Below, in pieces: positions 34,379-45,900 of a stretch of DNA of 64,000 nucleotides. This DNA is from Pipra filicauda (Eukaryota > Chordata > Aves > Passeriformes > Pipridae), in assembly GCF_003945595.2 (NCBI RefSeq), contig NW_024104096.1:2909501-2973500 (forward strand), given 5' to 3'. Both the position numbers and the translations under genes were made by a program. A model generated the notes under the pieces. That model did not search any database, had not been told where the DNA came from, and saw only the letters and a program-made list of their open reading frames with translations. Numbering within the stretch: the first letter of the stretch is position 1; each line of letters starts with the position of its first letter.

Positions 34379-36838
34379 ATGACTGAGGCAAAGGGGATGA
34401 CACCCCAGGTTGAGTTATATGGGGATTATTCCCTCCTGATAGCTATCCTTGGTTTAGAACTGTTTTTTGTGGGTGCTGTCTTAGGCGTGTTCCTTAGAGC
34501 AGTGCAAAAGCAAAAATCAGCTATTCAGAAATCTGTAAGTGAAGTGATAAAATGTTTCCAAGAGTCAATGAGAACTTTGCAGGACCAGCTAGAAAAAGAG
34601 GCTATTCAAAAATCTACCGGTGAGGTGATAAGGTCTCTTCAAGAGACAATGAAGGCATTACAGGAGCAATTAGGAAAAGAACGCCTGCAGTTAACTGCTG
34701 AACGTCAGGCACTGGAGAAAGAGAGAGAGATTAACTCATTGCTTCGGTCAGCCCTTGAAGATGAGGAGGAACAAAATGAAAGGCTTAAACAGATACTGGA
34801 AATGAAAAATTGTGAATTGCGAGACATTAATTCAAAATACCCTAAACCGGTAGATGCTAACAAATCCCTGTACCCCTCTGGGGAATTAGAAGAGTTGAAG
34901 CAAAGTTACCCGGAGGAGGGGGTAATACATATGCGTCCCCTCATTAAAACTGAAACCACTGGCCAGGGGACAGACAGGCAAACTACCACACGAACTACCC
35001 CGTACACGGGGGAAGCACTGGCCAGAATTCAGGAAAAATACAGTCGTAAGGCCAGTGAATCAGAGACTGAATATGTGTGGAGGGTGTCCCTTACTGGGGG
35101 AGATCGGATTTTGTTGAGTGAAGATGAGGCCAGAGGATTTTGGGGCCCAGGGGTCTTCCTGACCACAAATGATAACCGAGCCCCGTGGTCCCTGACCCAA
35201 AGAGCTGCCTACTGGGCAGGTGGGTTAGACCCTATAGAAAGGGGAGATCCTTACACGATTAAAACACCCACAATTGGCCACATTGTAAAAAGTGTACAAA
35301 AAACCGCATGTCTCCAGTTAATGCATACAAAATTATTAGACCCACAACGAAATTCCCCAATGGAACTCGAGGCAGATCCACAGAGATTTCCAGTTTTAAT
35401 TCGAGGCCTGCCTGATGCACTAAAAGTTTATGCTAAACAATTACAGGAGCGCATAAAGGCAACCCCCAGACCTAGAAGAAGGGGTGCTCCATCAGGAATA
35501 ACCTGGTTGGAAATAGCCCAAGAATTAATAGCTACTGGTCAGCAGCTGGGGCTCTCTGGTACGAGTGGCCAGAGAATACACTGCAGGAGGGCAGGGAAAG
35601 TCCAAAAACCTGCCTCGCCAGGTATTTGTCAACAAAATGTGTCATCTAGCGGGAGAAAGAGATACAGTCTGTGGAGAGAAGGTGTTGCAAAAGGAATTCC
35701 TCGAGAAGTGATGGATAAATTACCCACCGCTAATTTAGAATACTTGATAAAGCAGTGGGATAAGATCAAAGACCACAAGGCACCCCCTAAGGGCAGCCCC
35801 TCTAAGGAGTCCAACACTGTGATCCCCTCAGCCTCTCCAGAAACTGGACTAACCAGTTTGACCAGTTCTGAGTCAAGGAACTGGACTTACTGCTCTCCAG
35901 TAAATAAACCAAAAAATAGCCAGTGGGTTTATGAGAGAAAGCTTACAGAAAACAACCAGGGAGATTTGGTAATCACTTTTCCTCTCGGCCCTTTTAAATC
36001 TTTGGTTACATTCGTGGTAGACACGGGTGCACAAGTCTCAGCACTCCAAACTGAAGCTGCTATTCAGTGTGGCATTAAACCAGACAAAAAAAAGATATGG
36101 GTAACTGATGCTTTTGGCAAATCCCGACCCCAGTACACTGCTCGAGTGAAATGCTGGTTACCCGGAGATGAGAGAGCCACAGAAACTATCATGATTGTGG
36201 GGCCATTACCAGCTAACATCCTGGGGTTAGATCTCCTAAAGGGGAAGGCCTGGACAGACGCCAGAGGGAGAGAATGGATGTTTGGTCTCCCATCCCCCTC
36301 TGTCCGTCTGTTGCAAATTGCTCCAAGTCTGCCTCCTTCTAAAATAACAAATGTAAACCCCCACCCACTCCCTTTAGGAACACGTGAAAACATTACACCA
36401 GAAATTGCAGAATTGCAGGAGCAAAGAGTGGTTGTCCCTATACACTCACCATGGACAGTATGGTCTGTCCATAAACCGAATGGGCAGTGGCAGCTGCCAG
36501 TGAGTTACCTCGATGCTGACACTGGCTCACAAATAGCTGCTGTACATAACAAAGCTGAACTGATTACCCAGATTGCTGATGTCACCACAGGGGACCAGAC
36601 TCAGACAAGTACTATCACCCACTTAGAAAGTCTGAGACTTCAGATTCCCACAGAAAAGGTAACAGTGTGTTTTCCCCCTGACACCTTGGCCACCCCAGAG
36701 CAAATAAAGATGCTGAGAAGTAAAAAAGAACTCCAGCATGCTCTGAGTTTATTTGTTTTTTGGAGAAAACATGTTCCAAACTTCTCTATTATTACTGCCC
36801 TAGTGACGTTATGCCAGATAAGAAAAGGAGTTGGATAA
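34379..36838 (+). CDS. Retroviral Gag-Pro-truncated RT polyprotein, copy 2
   Basis: A second uninterrupted 819-codon ORF with the same domain order as copy 1: membrane segment, coiled coil, Gag-like part, protease with VDTGAQVSAL, and RT ends without the palm. By eye it differs at about eight residues (22, 44, 59, 75, 181, 709, 730, 774) and at about five silent sites. The same RT deletion in both copies means it predates their separation and is a property of the family. Neither copy has a stop or frameshift. The low divergence is too small to show selection by itself. Confidence 0.9.
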   Translation: MTEAKGMTPQVELYGDYSLLIAILGLELFFVGAVLGVFLRAVQKQKSAIQKSVSEVIKCFQESMRTLQDQLEKEAIQKSTGEVIRSLQETMKALQEQLGKERLQLTAERQALEKEREINSLLRSALEDEEEQNERLKQILEMKNCELRDINSKYPKPVDANKSLYPSGELEELKQSYPEEGVIHMRPLIKTETTGQGTDRQTTTRTTPYTGEALARIQEKYSRKASESETEYVWRVSLTGGDRILLSEDEARGFWGPGVFLTTNDNRAPWSLTQRAAYWAGGLDPIERGDPYTIKTPTIGHIVKSVQKTACLQLMHTKLLDPQRNSPMELEADPQRFPVLIRGLPDALKVYAKQLQERIKATPRPRRRGAPSGITWLEIAQELIATGQQLGLSGTSGQRIHCRRAGKVQKPASPGICQQNVSSSGRKRYSLWREGVAKGIPREVMDKLPTANLEYLIKQWDKIKDHKAPPKGSPSKESNTVIPSASPETGLTSLTSSESRNWTYCSPVNKPKNSQWVYERKLTENNQGDLVITFPLGPFKSLVTFVVDTGAQVSALQTEAAIQCGIKPDKKKIWVTDAFGKSRPQYTARVKCWLPGDERATETIMIVGPLPANILGLDLLKGKAWTDARGREWMFGLPSPSVRLLQIAPSLPPSKITNVNPHPLPLGTRENITPEIAELQEQRVVVPIHSPWTVWSVHKPNGQWQLPVSYLDADTGSQIAAVHNKAELITQIADVTTGDQTQTSTITHLESLRLQIPTEKVTVCFPPDTLATPEQIKMLRSKKELQHALSLFVFWRKHVPNFSIITALVTLCQIRKGVG

Positions 36839-37881
36839 ATAGATTCTTCCTTCTTTTTAACAATCGGTCCGTAGTGGGCCAGATTTGTTCTTTTGCAGAA
36901 ACCTGCCAGCAGATGAGATCAAACTGCATGAAACCAATGGAGCTTCAATTGCAGCAAGAGGCAGAAGAGATAACTGCCCCCACAACTGCTTCTATTATCA
37001 GCTTACAAGTATCCCATGAGAAAACGAAATAGCAACAGGACTGAAGACTTATACTGTTCTTTGACATGTATTTATGTTTTTATCTTAATAACTTTGTAAT
37101 ATGCATGCCTGTATGTATTTTTGTCTCAGTAAGTCTGCAATATGTAAAACTTTGCCACAAACATTGTGTTTGTGTCCCCTCTACTCCCAGAATTGCTTGT
37201 GTTATCAGTTTATTAATAATTGTTGACTTATTTGGGTTTTGTTTTTTTTTATCACGAACAATTCACTGATAAGATTGTGTAAGACGAGCCATTTTATGTA
37301 CTGCTAGTTTAGTTTTGCCAAGTTTGTTTTGTTATTTTGTTGGGGGGCAGGTTAGCTTGGGAGAAGCTTTTTGAATGTGTTCTTTTATATGAGCAACTTA
37401 CTGGTAAAATAGTATAAGATGTACTGTTAATTTGATTTTTGTCAAGTTCATTTTGTCCTTTTAAATATCCCTCTCGATTGAGAAACTCAACCAAATATAA
37501 CCTGGGAGTTAGTACAAGTATTTATGCATATTTAGAGTCATATAAATATGCATTATATACATTAGCCTTCTGCCTTGAAAGGCATTGAATTTCATATTTG
37601 GTTAAATTTAACAAAACGGAACTAAATTTAGGCCTAAAAGAAAACATAAGAAAGCCTTTTACCAGCTCCCAAGTAACTCAGTGTTTTTGTTTTTTTTGAT
37701 GTATAATTTCAAATATTTGTATGTATGTTTGTAACCTCATTAATGTTAAGAAATTTGATTGTAACCATTGAGATCCTATTACATCCCCTATGACTACTCA
37801 CGGGGTGGAGAGAGTAACTAATGCAAATTAGCTTACTATGTTATTATAAAATTAGTTTGTTTTTTTGAAGGGGGGGAGAAT
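36839..37881 (+). other. Retroviral 3' non-coding region, copy 2
   Basis: Near-identical to 31983-33036 apart from shorter T-runs, and it includes the same 90-codon frame at 36760-37032. The polypurine tract is at 37867-37880. No integrase or envelope is recognised. Confidence 0.6.
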
Positions 37882-38824
37882 TGCAGTGCATTGGGGCAAT
37901 CTCTTCCTTTCCTTCACTCTTCTGTCTCCCTGTCCACTATACGAAAAGCACCGCCCACAAAGAAGATTCACAGAGAACGACAAAAGAAGAGAAATTATTG
38001 AATGCATAAATCACGGGGTGGTGTCAGAGACTGAAATGGTTAATGATTTATGCATTCTAGGAGACTTTTGCAGGCTTTTGACTTGCATGACACCTCTGAT
38101 GAGCAGTCGGGCCCCTCCCTCCCTCCAGTGCTGGAGGTGTGAAGTCCTGAAAGATAAGGGCTGACCTTGCAGGCTTTTGACTATTGACACATCTGACGAG
38201 CAATCAGGACCCTCCCTCCCTCTGCAAAACTTGAAAAGGTGGGAGCCAGGCCAGACACAGCAGCTCTCTTGCGCAGGGCCCAGGGAGAGGTTGGAGGCTC
38301 GAGGCATGGCCCGTGACACTGACCATGGATATGATAATTCATAACTTCTTGGAGCGTGGGAGCTTCCCTCCCTCACCCCCAGCAGATCAAGACCACCACT
38401 TCAAGTGACAGACATGGAAGCTGCAACTATCAAGTTTCATCGCTGGACCCCGTGGGCGGTGACTATGGACATCTGTCCACTCTCAGCTTTTCTTTCCCTT
38501 ACTCTCCCTTGCTCTTATCCTGCCTTTCTCTCCCCTATGCATTTTTCTCCTCCCCAGAAAGGTTATGACAGCACCCAAAAATGTTAGCTTACCTATTGAT
38601 TATGACAGCACCCAAAAATGTTAGCTTACCTATTGATTATGACAGCACCCAAAAATGTTAACTTACCTATTGATTCAAAATTGTTAAAATAAATCTTATC
38701 AATATATGTTTTCATACACCGATTATTTAGTGTCGTTTCGCTTTAATCCACCCCAAAGGAATTTTTGATAAAACCTGGGTTACCCCCGCCCCCCCCCCCT
38801 CTTTTCCTGGGGCGGGTCGTAACA
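37882..38824 (+). repeat. 3' LTR
   Basis: 943 bases, tg...ca ends, and three copies of the 37-base repeat (38562-38672). aataaa is at 38688-38693, and an elongated C-run interrupted by one g lies near 38785-38800. The flank after the ca is agaca, which has no counterpart at the left edge of the array. Confidence 0.92.
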
Positions 38825-39534
38825 AGACACAATCTGTTTTGCACCTGTCTGAATGTATAAAAATGAATTAAGGACCATTCATGAGCTTGTTTCTTGCATT
38901 GTATTATTCATGTCACATCATTGATAACTTATTTGACACTATGTTCTCTAGAAGAAAATACTGAATAGAGGTATTATAAATTCATTTAAATCTTAACTTT
39001 GATCTCCCATGACATAAAACAAGTGTACAAAATTTGTCATTGTGGTCTTCAGACTTACAGGATAGACATTAAAAAATAATGAGAATATGATTTAATGGAC
39101 AGATTACAACTTTCACTAAACAGTGGATACGAACAGAGTTTTTTCTTGTAACTCACTTTGTCTTGCATAACTTAGGTTAGTTCAAAGATGTAGTTTCAGG
39201 TGCATAATGAAAGCCTTGTAAGTCATCTGGTATTAGAGGCTTCTGCCCTTTCTACGAGTGAAAGCTTTTCAACTTCATCCTAGAGGTAAGACATGGTAAG
39301 AAATGTCTCTTTGCCTCCAACCACTCTGAACACAAATTGTTGTGAAGTCTCCTGCCTCCTCAGTCCATTCATCAGCCTGCTGCCCTCGGGTTTCTCAACA
39401 CTTTTGGACTCTGCCACTGTAGCTTCTCCAGCACTGTGTCCCTCTTTTTGCTCTCATCATGCTCTGGGACATAAACTCTATTGTGCTTCTGTGGCCTAAT
39501 ATGGACACCCTCAAAATCTGTGCTGTTTCCTATC
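38825..39534. other. AT-rich non-coding sequence
   Basis: Sequence immediately right of the retroviral array. It is AT-rich, unlike the GC-rich left flank. No gene, RNA or repeat recognised. Confidence 0.5.
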
Positions 39535-39688
39535 AGAGAATCACAGAATAGGTCCCATTGTGAGGGACTACAGTAGGTCATCTGGTCCAACCTCCCTGTT
39601 CAAGCAGAGTCATCTGAGAGCACACGGCACAGGCTTGTGTCCAGACAGTTCTTGAAAATTTCCAGGGTGCCAAGAGGACAAACCAGGC
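39535..39688 (-). repeat. CR1 LINE 3' fragment (reverse)
   Basis: Starts with the CR1 tip agaatcacagaat. On the minus strand it reads the end of ORF2 (LEIFKNCLDTSLCRVLSDDS). It is short, old and inactive. Confidence 0.8.
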
Positions 39689-39968
39689 TCTTCTCGGTGG
39701 TGCTAAGCAATAGGACAAGAGGCAAGGAGTAGAAACTGGAACACAGTAAGTTCCACTTGAACATGAGGAAGAACTTCTTTATTGTGTGAGTGACCATGCA
39801 CTGGATGGGAATGCCCAGAGAGGGTGTGAAGTCTCCCTCATCAGAGATATTCAAGGACCATCTGGACACAATCTTGTGCCTTCTGTTTTCAGATGACCTT
39901 GCCTGAGCAGGGAGGTGGGACTCACTGTGGTCCCTTCCAACCTTACTCATTTGGTGATTCTGTGAATA
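39689..39968 (+). repeat. CR1 LINE 3' fragment (forward)
   Basis: On the plus strand it reads the ORF2 end (LFSVVLSNRTRGK, then a frame break, then FHLNMRKNFF and PSLEIFKDHLD) and finishes at a ggtgattctgtga tip. It abuts the preceding reverse CR1 fragment. Both contain the 3' end of the LINE, so they are two inverted copies. Confidence 0.8.
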
Positions 39969-42900
39969 ACAAAGTCTTAGAGACCTTGCTGAGTGTTTCC
40001 TCTTAAATTATCTTCTACTGAAAAGATATAGCCAGTTTGACTTAATAGCAAGTGCGCGGTTTGCAGTAGTACAGCTAAATCCTTTTAAAATAGATTGCTA
40101 AAAGAAATTTGAAGTTTTGACAGTTTTTGTACTGCATACTTTATTGTTTTCTTTGCCTGTTAAAGTTGAACCACAAGTAATCTTTTCCCTTTGAGGTAAA
40201 TTCAATGCATGAAGAGCCTAATGATTTTTTAGTTAACCTCTGCTAGTAGGATTCACTCTGGCCTGGAATGCAGTCACGTAGGAAGGGTATGCCTGAATAA
40301 TGTATTTTTATCTATAACAGTAGAAAAGTGAAATGTTGCCAAAGTGAAATAGGTACACAGACCTTAGCAGTGAAGAAGTGCTTTTAAAAAAAATGGGGAT
40401 TTAGAGTCTGAGGATTTCCTGTCAATATGCTGGAAAATGTAACTGGTTTAGATTGCATCTGGACTGGTGCTGATTAGTTTTAGATTATTTTTAAAGAAGG
40501 CTTCATGATCTTGATCTTCTTCAGCTCTTTCAGACTGATTCTCAATGCAACTTAGCTCTGACCACAATATTCCTGTATTTTCTTCAAGAGTTTCTTGACA
40601 TTCATCAACTTGTTTAAAATTGTCATCTAAAGTGGTTCTCAGGTTGTGCTTGGTACGAGTATTTTATTTACATAATGGACTGAATTTGTAGAGCAGAAAG
40701 AATTGCACTCCAAGTAAAAAAGAGGGGGAAAATTAAAAGCAACCTCTAAATTTCCCTCTTCAGTATTGAAAGTATGCATCATTTCTATAGGTGTGCCAGA
40801 ATTTGAGTAGGTTACTAACTGAAAATAGATCACAGACAGGGAAAATACTTCTCTTTGCTTTTATTATAATAGCTTCATATGAGCTAAACAGCAGCAGTAA
40901 GTATACTGCTTACTTATTTAAATATCCATTAAGCATCAGTAATGTTTTTCTGCTGCTACATCCAGATGATTGTGAAAAAAAAGTTCTCTAGGTAATTGTG
41001 ACTATATTGCAACATTCTCTATATCAGAAGGTAAAATATGGTGATTGGTAAATTAATGACAGGGCTTGCATAACACAGAAATGGATGCTCTTACATCCTC
41101 ATTCAGTCTTACATTTTTACTGTAAAGATTTTCCTGTCCTACCTTAAACAGACAAAAAGCAATATCTGTGCTGACAAGGAATTGAACTAAATCTGTTCTT
41201 TTACTTGTCACAATATATTGTTGATTTGAGCAATAATCTACTGACCTCAATTATGCCTGAGTGATGACCTTCTCATTACTGCCATGTGAGGTGGCTAGAA
41301 ATCTTAGTAGCAGACCACTTAATACATATTCAGCAAATCATACTTCTTTCAGCACACATCCTATGCCTTTAAGTGACAGATAGAACCTTTGAAGTAGATA
41401 ATGATATAGCACCAAATGTGCTCTTGGTTTGAGGGCCAGGAAGCTAGTTGTGATGGGCAGCAATTTATTTGACTAATTATTCTTCAATATATTCTCTTTT
41501 GCTCTTCTTTAAAAATATCCCTTCCTGTGACACATAAGCATATTTGTCTGTTCATCCCTCCTAGTAAAGAATCACTGCTGAATTTAAGATATTACCTTCT
41601 TTTTTTTTTTTTAATGTCTGTAAGCCTCTTCCTAATCCATTCTCTCCTCTCAATTAAGAGTCCAATCTGCACTCTATTTAAACCATAATAGGTTGGGAAT
41701 TCAGCAAGATTAATTATTAACAAGACTTGGTTATAGAAAATGAATATGCTGGGTTTATTTGCTATTTGCACACATTCTTCCTCCTCTTTTAGCTATGTGA
41801 CAGATGGGACACTAATAATGCAAATGCTCTATAAACAACTCCTAAAATGCAAGGTATTCTTGTTTAAAAAAATCAGACATTTATGATATGAACATAATAT
41901 GAATTATTTCAAACTTAAATATAGCAGATCATTTCCTAGCAGAGAATGTATCAGAGCAGCTTACTCATAGTTACATCCTTTTAAAGTTTATTTTAAACAG
42001 TCCAACTCAGCAAGGTAGGGCTTAAAAAATAAAACCAAAGCAAAACAAATGAAATAAAATAAGTAACATAAAATAACCAGAGGCACAAAAAAAACGTTTA
42101 AAGGAAGAATTAGTCTAAAACTTATCAAGAAAACTTATGGAAACTGCCGGTGTGAATTCAGGGAAAGAAGATCTACATGGACTTTCACGAAAGAGTATAA
42201 AGGCAGCAGTTCTTCAAACTCTATCTTTCCAACATGAACTGCAACCTTGTGGACATCATTTATAAGAAAGTGAAAAGGTGTTTTTTAAGACAATTCAGCC
42301 ACTGACTTCTGTTATAACAAGTTCTGACCAAGTAGTAGGTTCAATATTTCAGAAGGATTGCACAAGGTGGCAATGTGAAGTTCTTATCGGAACACTAGTA
42401 GAACATGTTAACCAGTTGTAATTGATCAAGAAGTGAGAGCATTGAGTATTTTTTATTCCCTATGTTTGAAAATCTGACACAAGTCAGTAATTTGAAGATG
42501 AAAAAACCAAAACCAACCCAAACCTAAATACTTATGGCTTGAAAATATTCTAACTATCAGGCAAAAATTATACAAATAACTTTAGCCAAAATCAGCAATA
42601 TTTTGGAAGGGAGTTGTCAATTTATTGTAAACATGTTTTTTTTAAAGCAATTGTAAATCAGTCCAATACTGACATGTGGTACGATGCAAAATATATACTG
42701 GTAATAAAACATCACATTGCTGAGTAAAATTAGCAGAAACTTGAGATTATATGAGGCCATATCACATTCTAGTTCTCTAATCCATTAGGTGAAAGAGACC
42801 ACCGTGCAATCTTAACAAGTCCTGGCTTAATAATAGTGCTTACAACAGATCCATACCACACTCTGTAATGCTAAATTCCTCTGTAAGGAATCTGTCAGGA

Positions 42901-45900
42901 GACAGGCTGATGTTACAGCAGCCTGGCTACCTGCAGTTAACAGTTCAGGGCAAACCTCCTGGGAAGCTTGTTTTAGTATCAACGTCTTAATAGAGCATGA
43001 CCTTGAGTAGAGAGGCAGGCAATTTGTGAGAAACTTTGTGTGTGAATGCTTGCTCAGCAACACTTTGAAAAGATCCATCCATGCAGGTCACACTGTGCTT
43101 GAAAGCTGCAGAGGAATAAGGCGTCTATATTCCAGCAGTAATGTCCTTATGTTCCAACTCAAATAATAGAAATACTGTAGAGTGTGCTGCTATTTTCACC
43201 ATTCAGGATCTTTCAGGTTATTCTTGACTATAATCTACAATTCATATAAATCCTACAGTTTCACAAGGAAGCCCTAATTTTTTGCTCAGATTTTTATTGT
43301 TTTCTGTAATGGATAAACATTAATCTCCAATGGTATGCCTGTTGGATTTCGGTTATATTCCCAGGAATATATTTATAAATTTTGTAGATTAAAATTTACA
43401 AAAGCTGAAGAAAGAGTCAGCAATTTGCTGTGTAAGATCTGTCTTTTTAAAATTCAATAAGGTTTGATTAGCCATTGAGAAGAGATTTTAAGCACTTGAA
43501 CAAGATCTGCCGTCTTTGCTGTAAAATTTTAGTTTTTTGAGGTACTCTAAACTGCAGTTGGGGAAATTTATGAGCTTCTCCAATAAAACATTAACTGTGG
43601 TCTCCTTCTATAAAATTTCCTAGAAATCCCATAAAGCATGTTTGTTAAAAGCTGCTGTACTCTTTCAAACCACACTCGAAGTATCTACTGTATCAATTAT
43701 TAGTCTGTCCAGAACTAGCCTTCAAAATTTTAAATAGCTGTTCTTTGCCTGCTGCATGTGTTCAGCTGTAGAAAAAATTGTACGAAATATATTTAAGAAT
43801 TGAAATTAATACTAATTACCCAGTATCTAACCCTTTTCTTTATCCACTTCCTTAAAAATGGTAGAAGTCTGAATCCTTGGTTCTGCACACTGAAATTATT
43901 TTTGCTTAACAGTGGTCATACTCTTGTTGTAAAAATATATTGGCAAAATTAGCTAGTGTGGAATATTGTTGGTGTAATTGCTGAAGTGTTTTATAAGTGT
44001 GGTGAGCTTTACCAGTATACTATACAAGAGGTAAAAGAGGTAACTACTACTATCCTGGTCATTTGCAATTTAAGGATGTGGGCTACCATATTCTTGATGT
44101 GAACTACTGCTTAAGTTTAACTTTCATGTAAAGCCATATCTCATATTCTGTTGTAACATCTAGTCCATTTTTAGCACAGCCAAGTGCTTCCTATTAGAAA
44201 TTATTATGGAAGCTCAAGTTTGAAAGGGAAATATTAAATCCCAATTACCTAGCTAAGCTTTTCCTCAGAGTAAGCTGCAACAGATTCATATATCTTCATG
44301 TTGTGCTTGGCTCCCAGCAACATCAGTCTGCCCTTCCCACCTGCACAAGCTGTAGTGTGTCACTACCGTTAGGTTCTTCACCATCCTGTGTAACACCATC
44401 TTGATCCCTCTATTCTGAGCTTTGAAAGGACTTCTACAAAAAAACTACAGGAGCAGAAACTACCTGCATTCAAGATTCAGATATTTTTGTGACTCTTATT
44501 TCCCCTAAAATGATGACAGTAGAATAAAATAATACATGAAACTATTTGACAGAACTCATGCTCTTTTCTATGACGCTGCTGAAAATAGTGTAAATATACT
44601 AAAAAATGACAAGATATTCTCATTAGAATTTTCATTTATGTAAGGAGCACTTTTTTTAACTGTCCAACCCTATCACTTTGCCACGAAAGATCAATATTGT
44701 CAATAACGAGGCAGTTGCACATTTCCAAGGAACAAATCTTTTAACAGTTTACTCTTGCCTTGAGATGGTGTTACTGTTAATTTTGTTTTCTTTAAATTAA
44801 AGTTCCTGTATGTTCATTAATCATTAAACCAATTACACTGGTTTAATGGACAGATTTGGAAGTTTATTCTGTGCCCCCACACCTGTATAGTTTTCCAGAG
44901 ACAATTATTGTTTCTTTCTGTGTTGTATGACACTGCTTTCTCTTGAAGGTCAGAGAGTATGTTTATATTATCCTCATGAAGCTTCTGGAAATAGCAACAA
45001 ACATTTTACACATGGATGAAAGACCCATCAGGAAGATTTGAGATTAAGACAGAGTGTCATTTTGTTGCTCTATAAAAGCCTTGTGCACCCATGTCACAAG
45101 TTGTATAGGCAGTTCTGGTCTGAATGATAAGCAATGTAGCACAAAAATTAGAGGAGGATCATGAAGATGATCAAGGAGTGAAGAAGCTTTATTACATAGA
45201 GATTCCCAAATTACTGGAATTAATGTCATTGAGGCTTATAAAAATCAAGAAAATGGTGATTCAGATGAAACCAGAAAAAAATGTGCACCAAATTAGAGAT
45301 AGCAGACATTCAATAAAACCAGTAAGAATTGCTATTCAAGCAGTTAAAAGGAATTATTTACAGATCAGGTAGTGAACTCCTAGAACTTACTGCTACAAGG
45401 CAGTTGTGGAAAGCAGGCACAGTAACAGCAGACTGAAAAAGGCAAAAGCATAGTCCACAGCTCCATATGTAATGAATAAAAGGAATAGACTAATATTTAC
45501 TCTCTGACATCTCTAATTTAATAATTGTGGAAGAAGGATGAACCAAAGAAGCTGACAAGACCTGTACTCTAACATGTACATTTCTTATGTCCTCATCATG
45601 GTTTTTCTTGTAATATAAAATGGTGAGTTAGAATTGAAAATTTAGGGCTGTGTAAATTGATGTAAAGCAGCTTAGTTTGCCTTCACCAACTGATAAAATG
45701 GTAATTCATCATTTCAGCTAAGCCTGTTCCCTCTCTTGGGCTATCACAAAAGTTTTACGAAACTTGCTTTTTTTTTTTTTAAATAAAATCTATATAAACA
45801 ACTAAGAGAACAGAGACTTGATTTGCTAATTTAAAAGGATATCTACAAAACAAAGATAATTTTTACATGATGTCTAGTGCATACAGCTTAGATTTCAAGC

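Larger units (their letters stand above)
28431..38824 (+). mobile_element. Tandem endogenous retroviral array (LTR-int-LTR-int-LTR)
   Basis: Two nearly identical internal regions (29228-33036 and 34084-37881) are separated and flanked by three LTRs. The ORFs of the two copies differ at about 13 of 2460 bases, so the copies are young. Each copy has, in order, a primer-binding-site-like sequence, a leader with repeats, an 819-codon Gag-Pro-partial RT ORF, AT-rich non-coding sequence and a polypurine tract. No integrase, RNase H or env is recognised, so mobility would need enzymes supplied in trans. No duplicated target site was found: the five bases left of the array are gaggg and those right of it agaca. 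The shared middle LTR is the usual product of recombination between LTRs. Confidence 0.93.

Noticed and set aside
45124..45372. 82-codon basic frame in the AT-rich region
   Set aside because: No recognised homology, no splice sites or promoter signals considered convincing.
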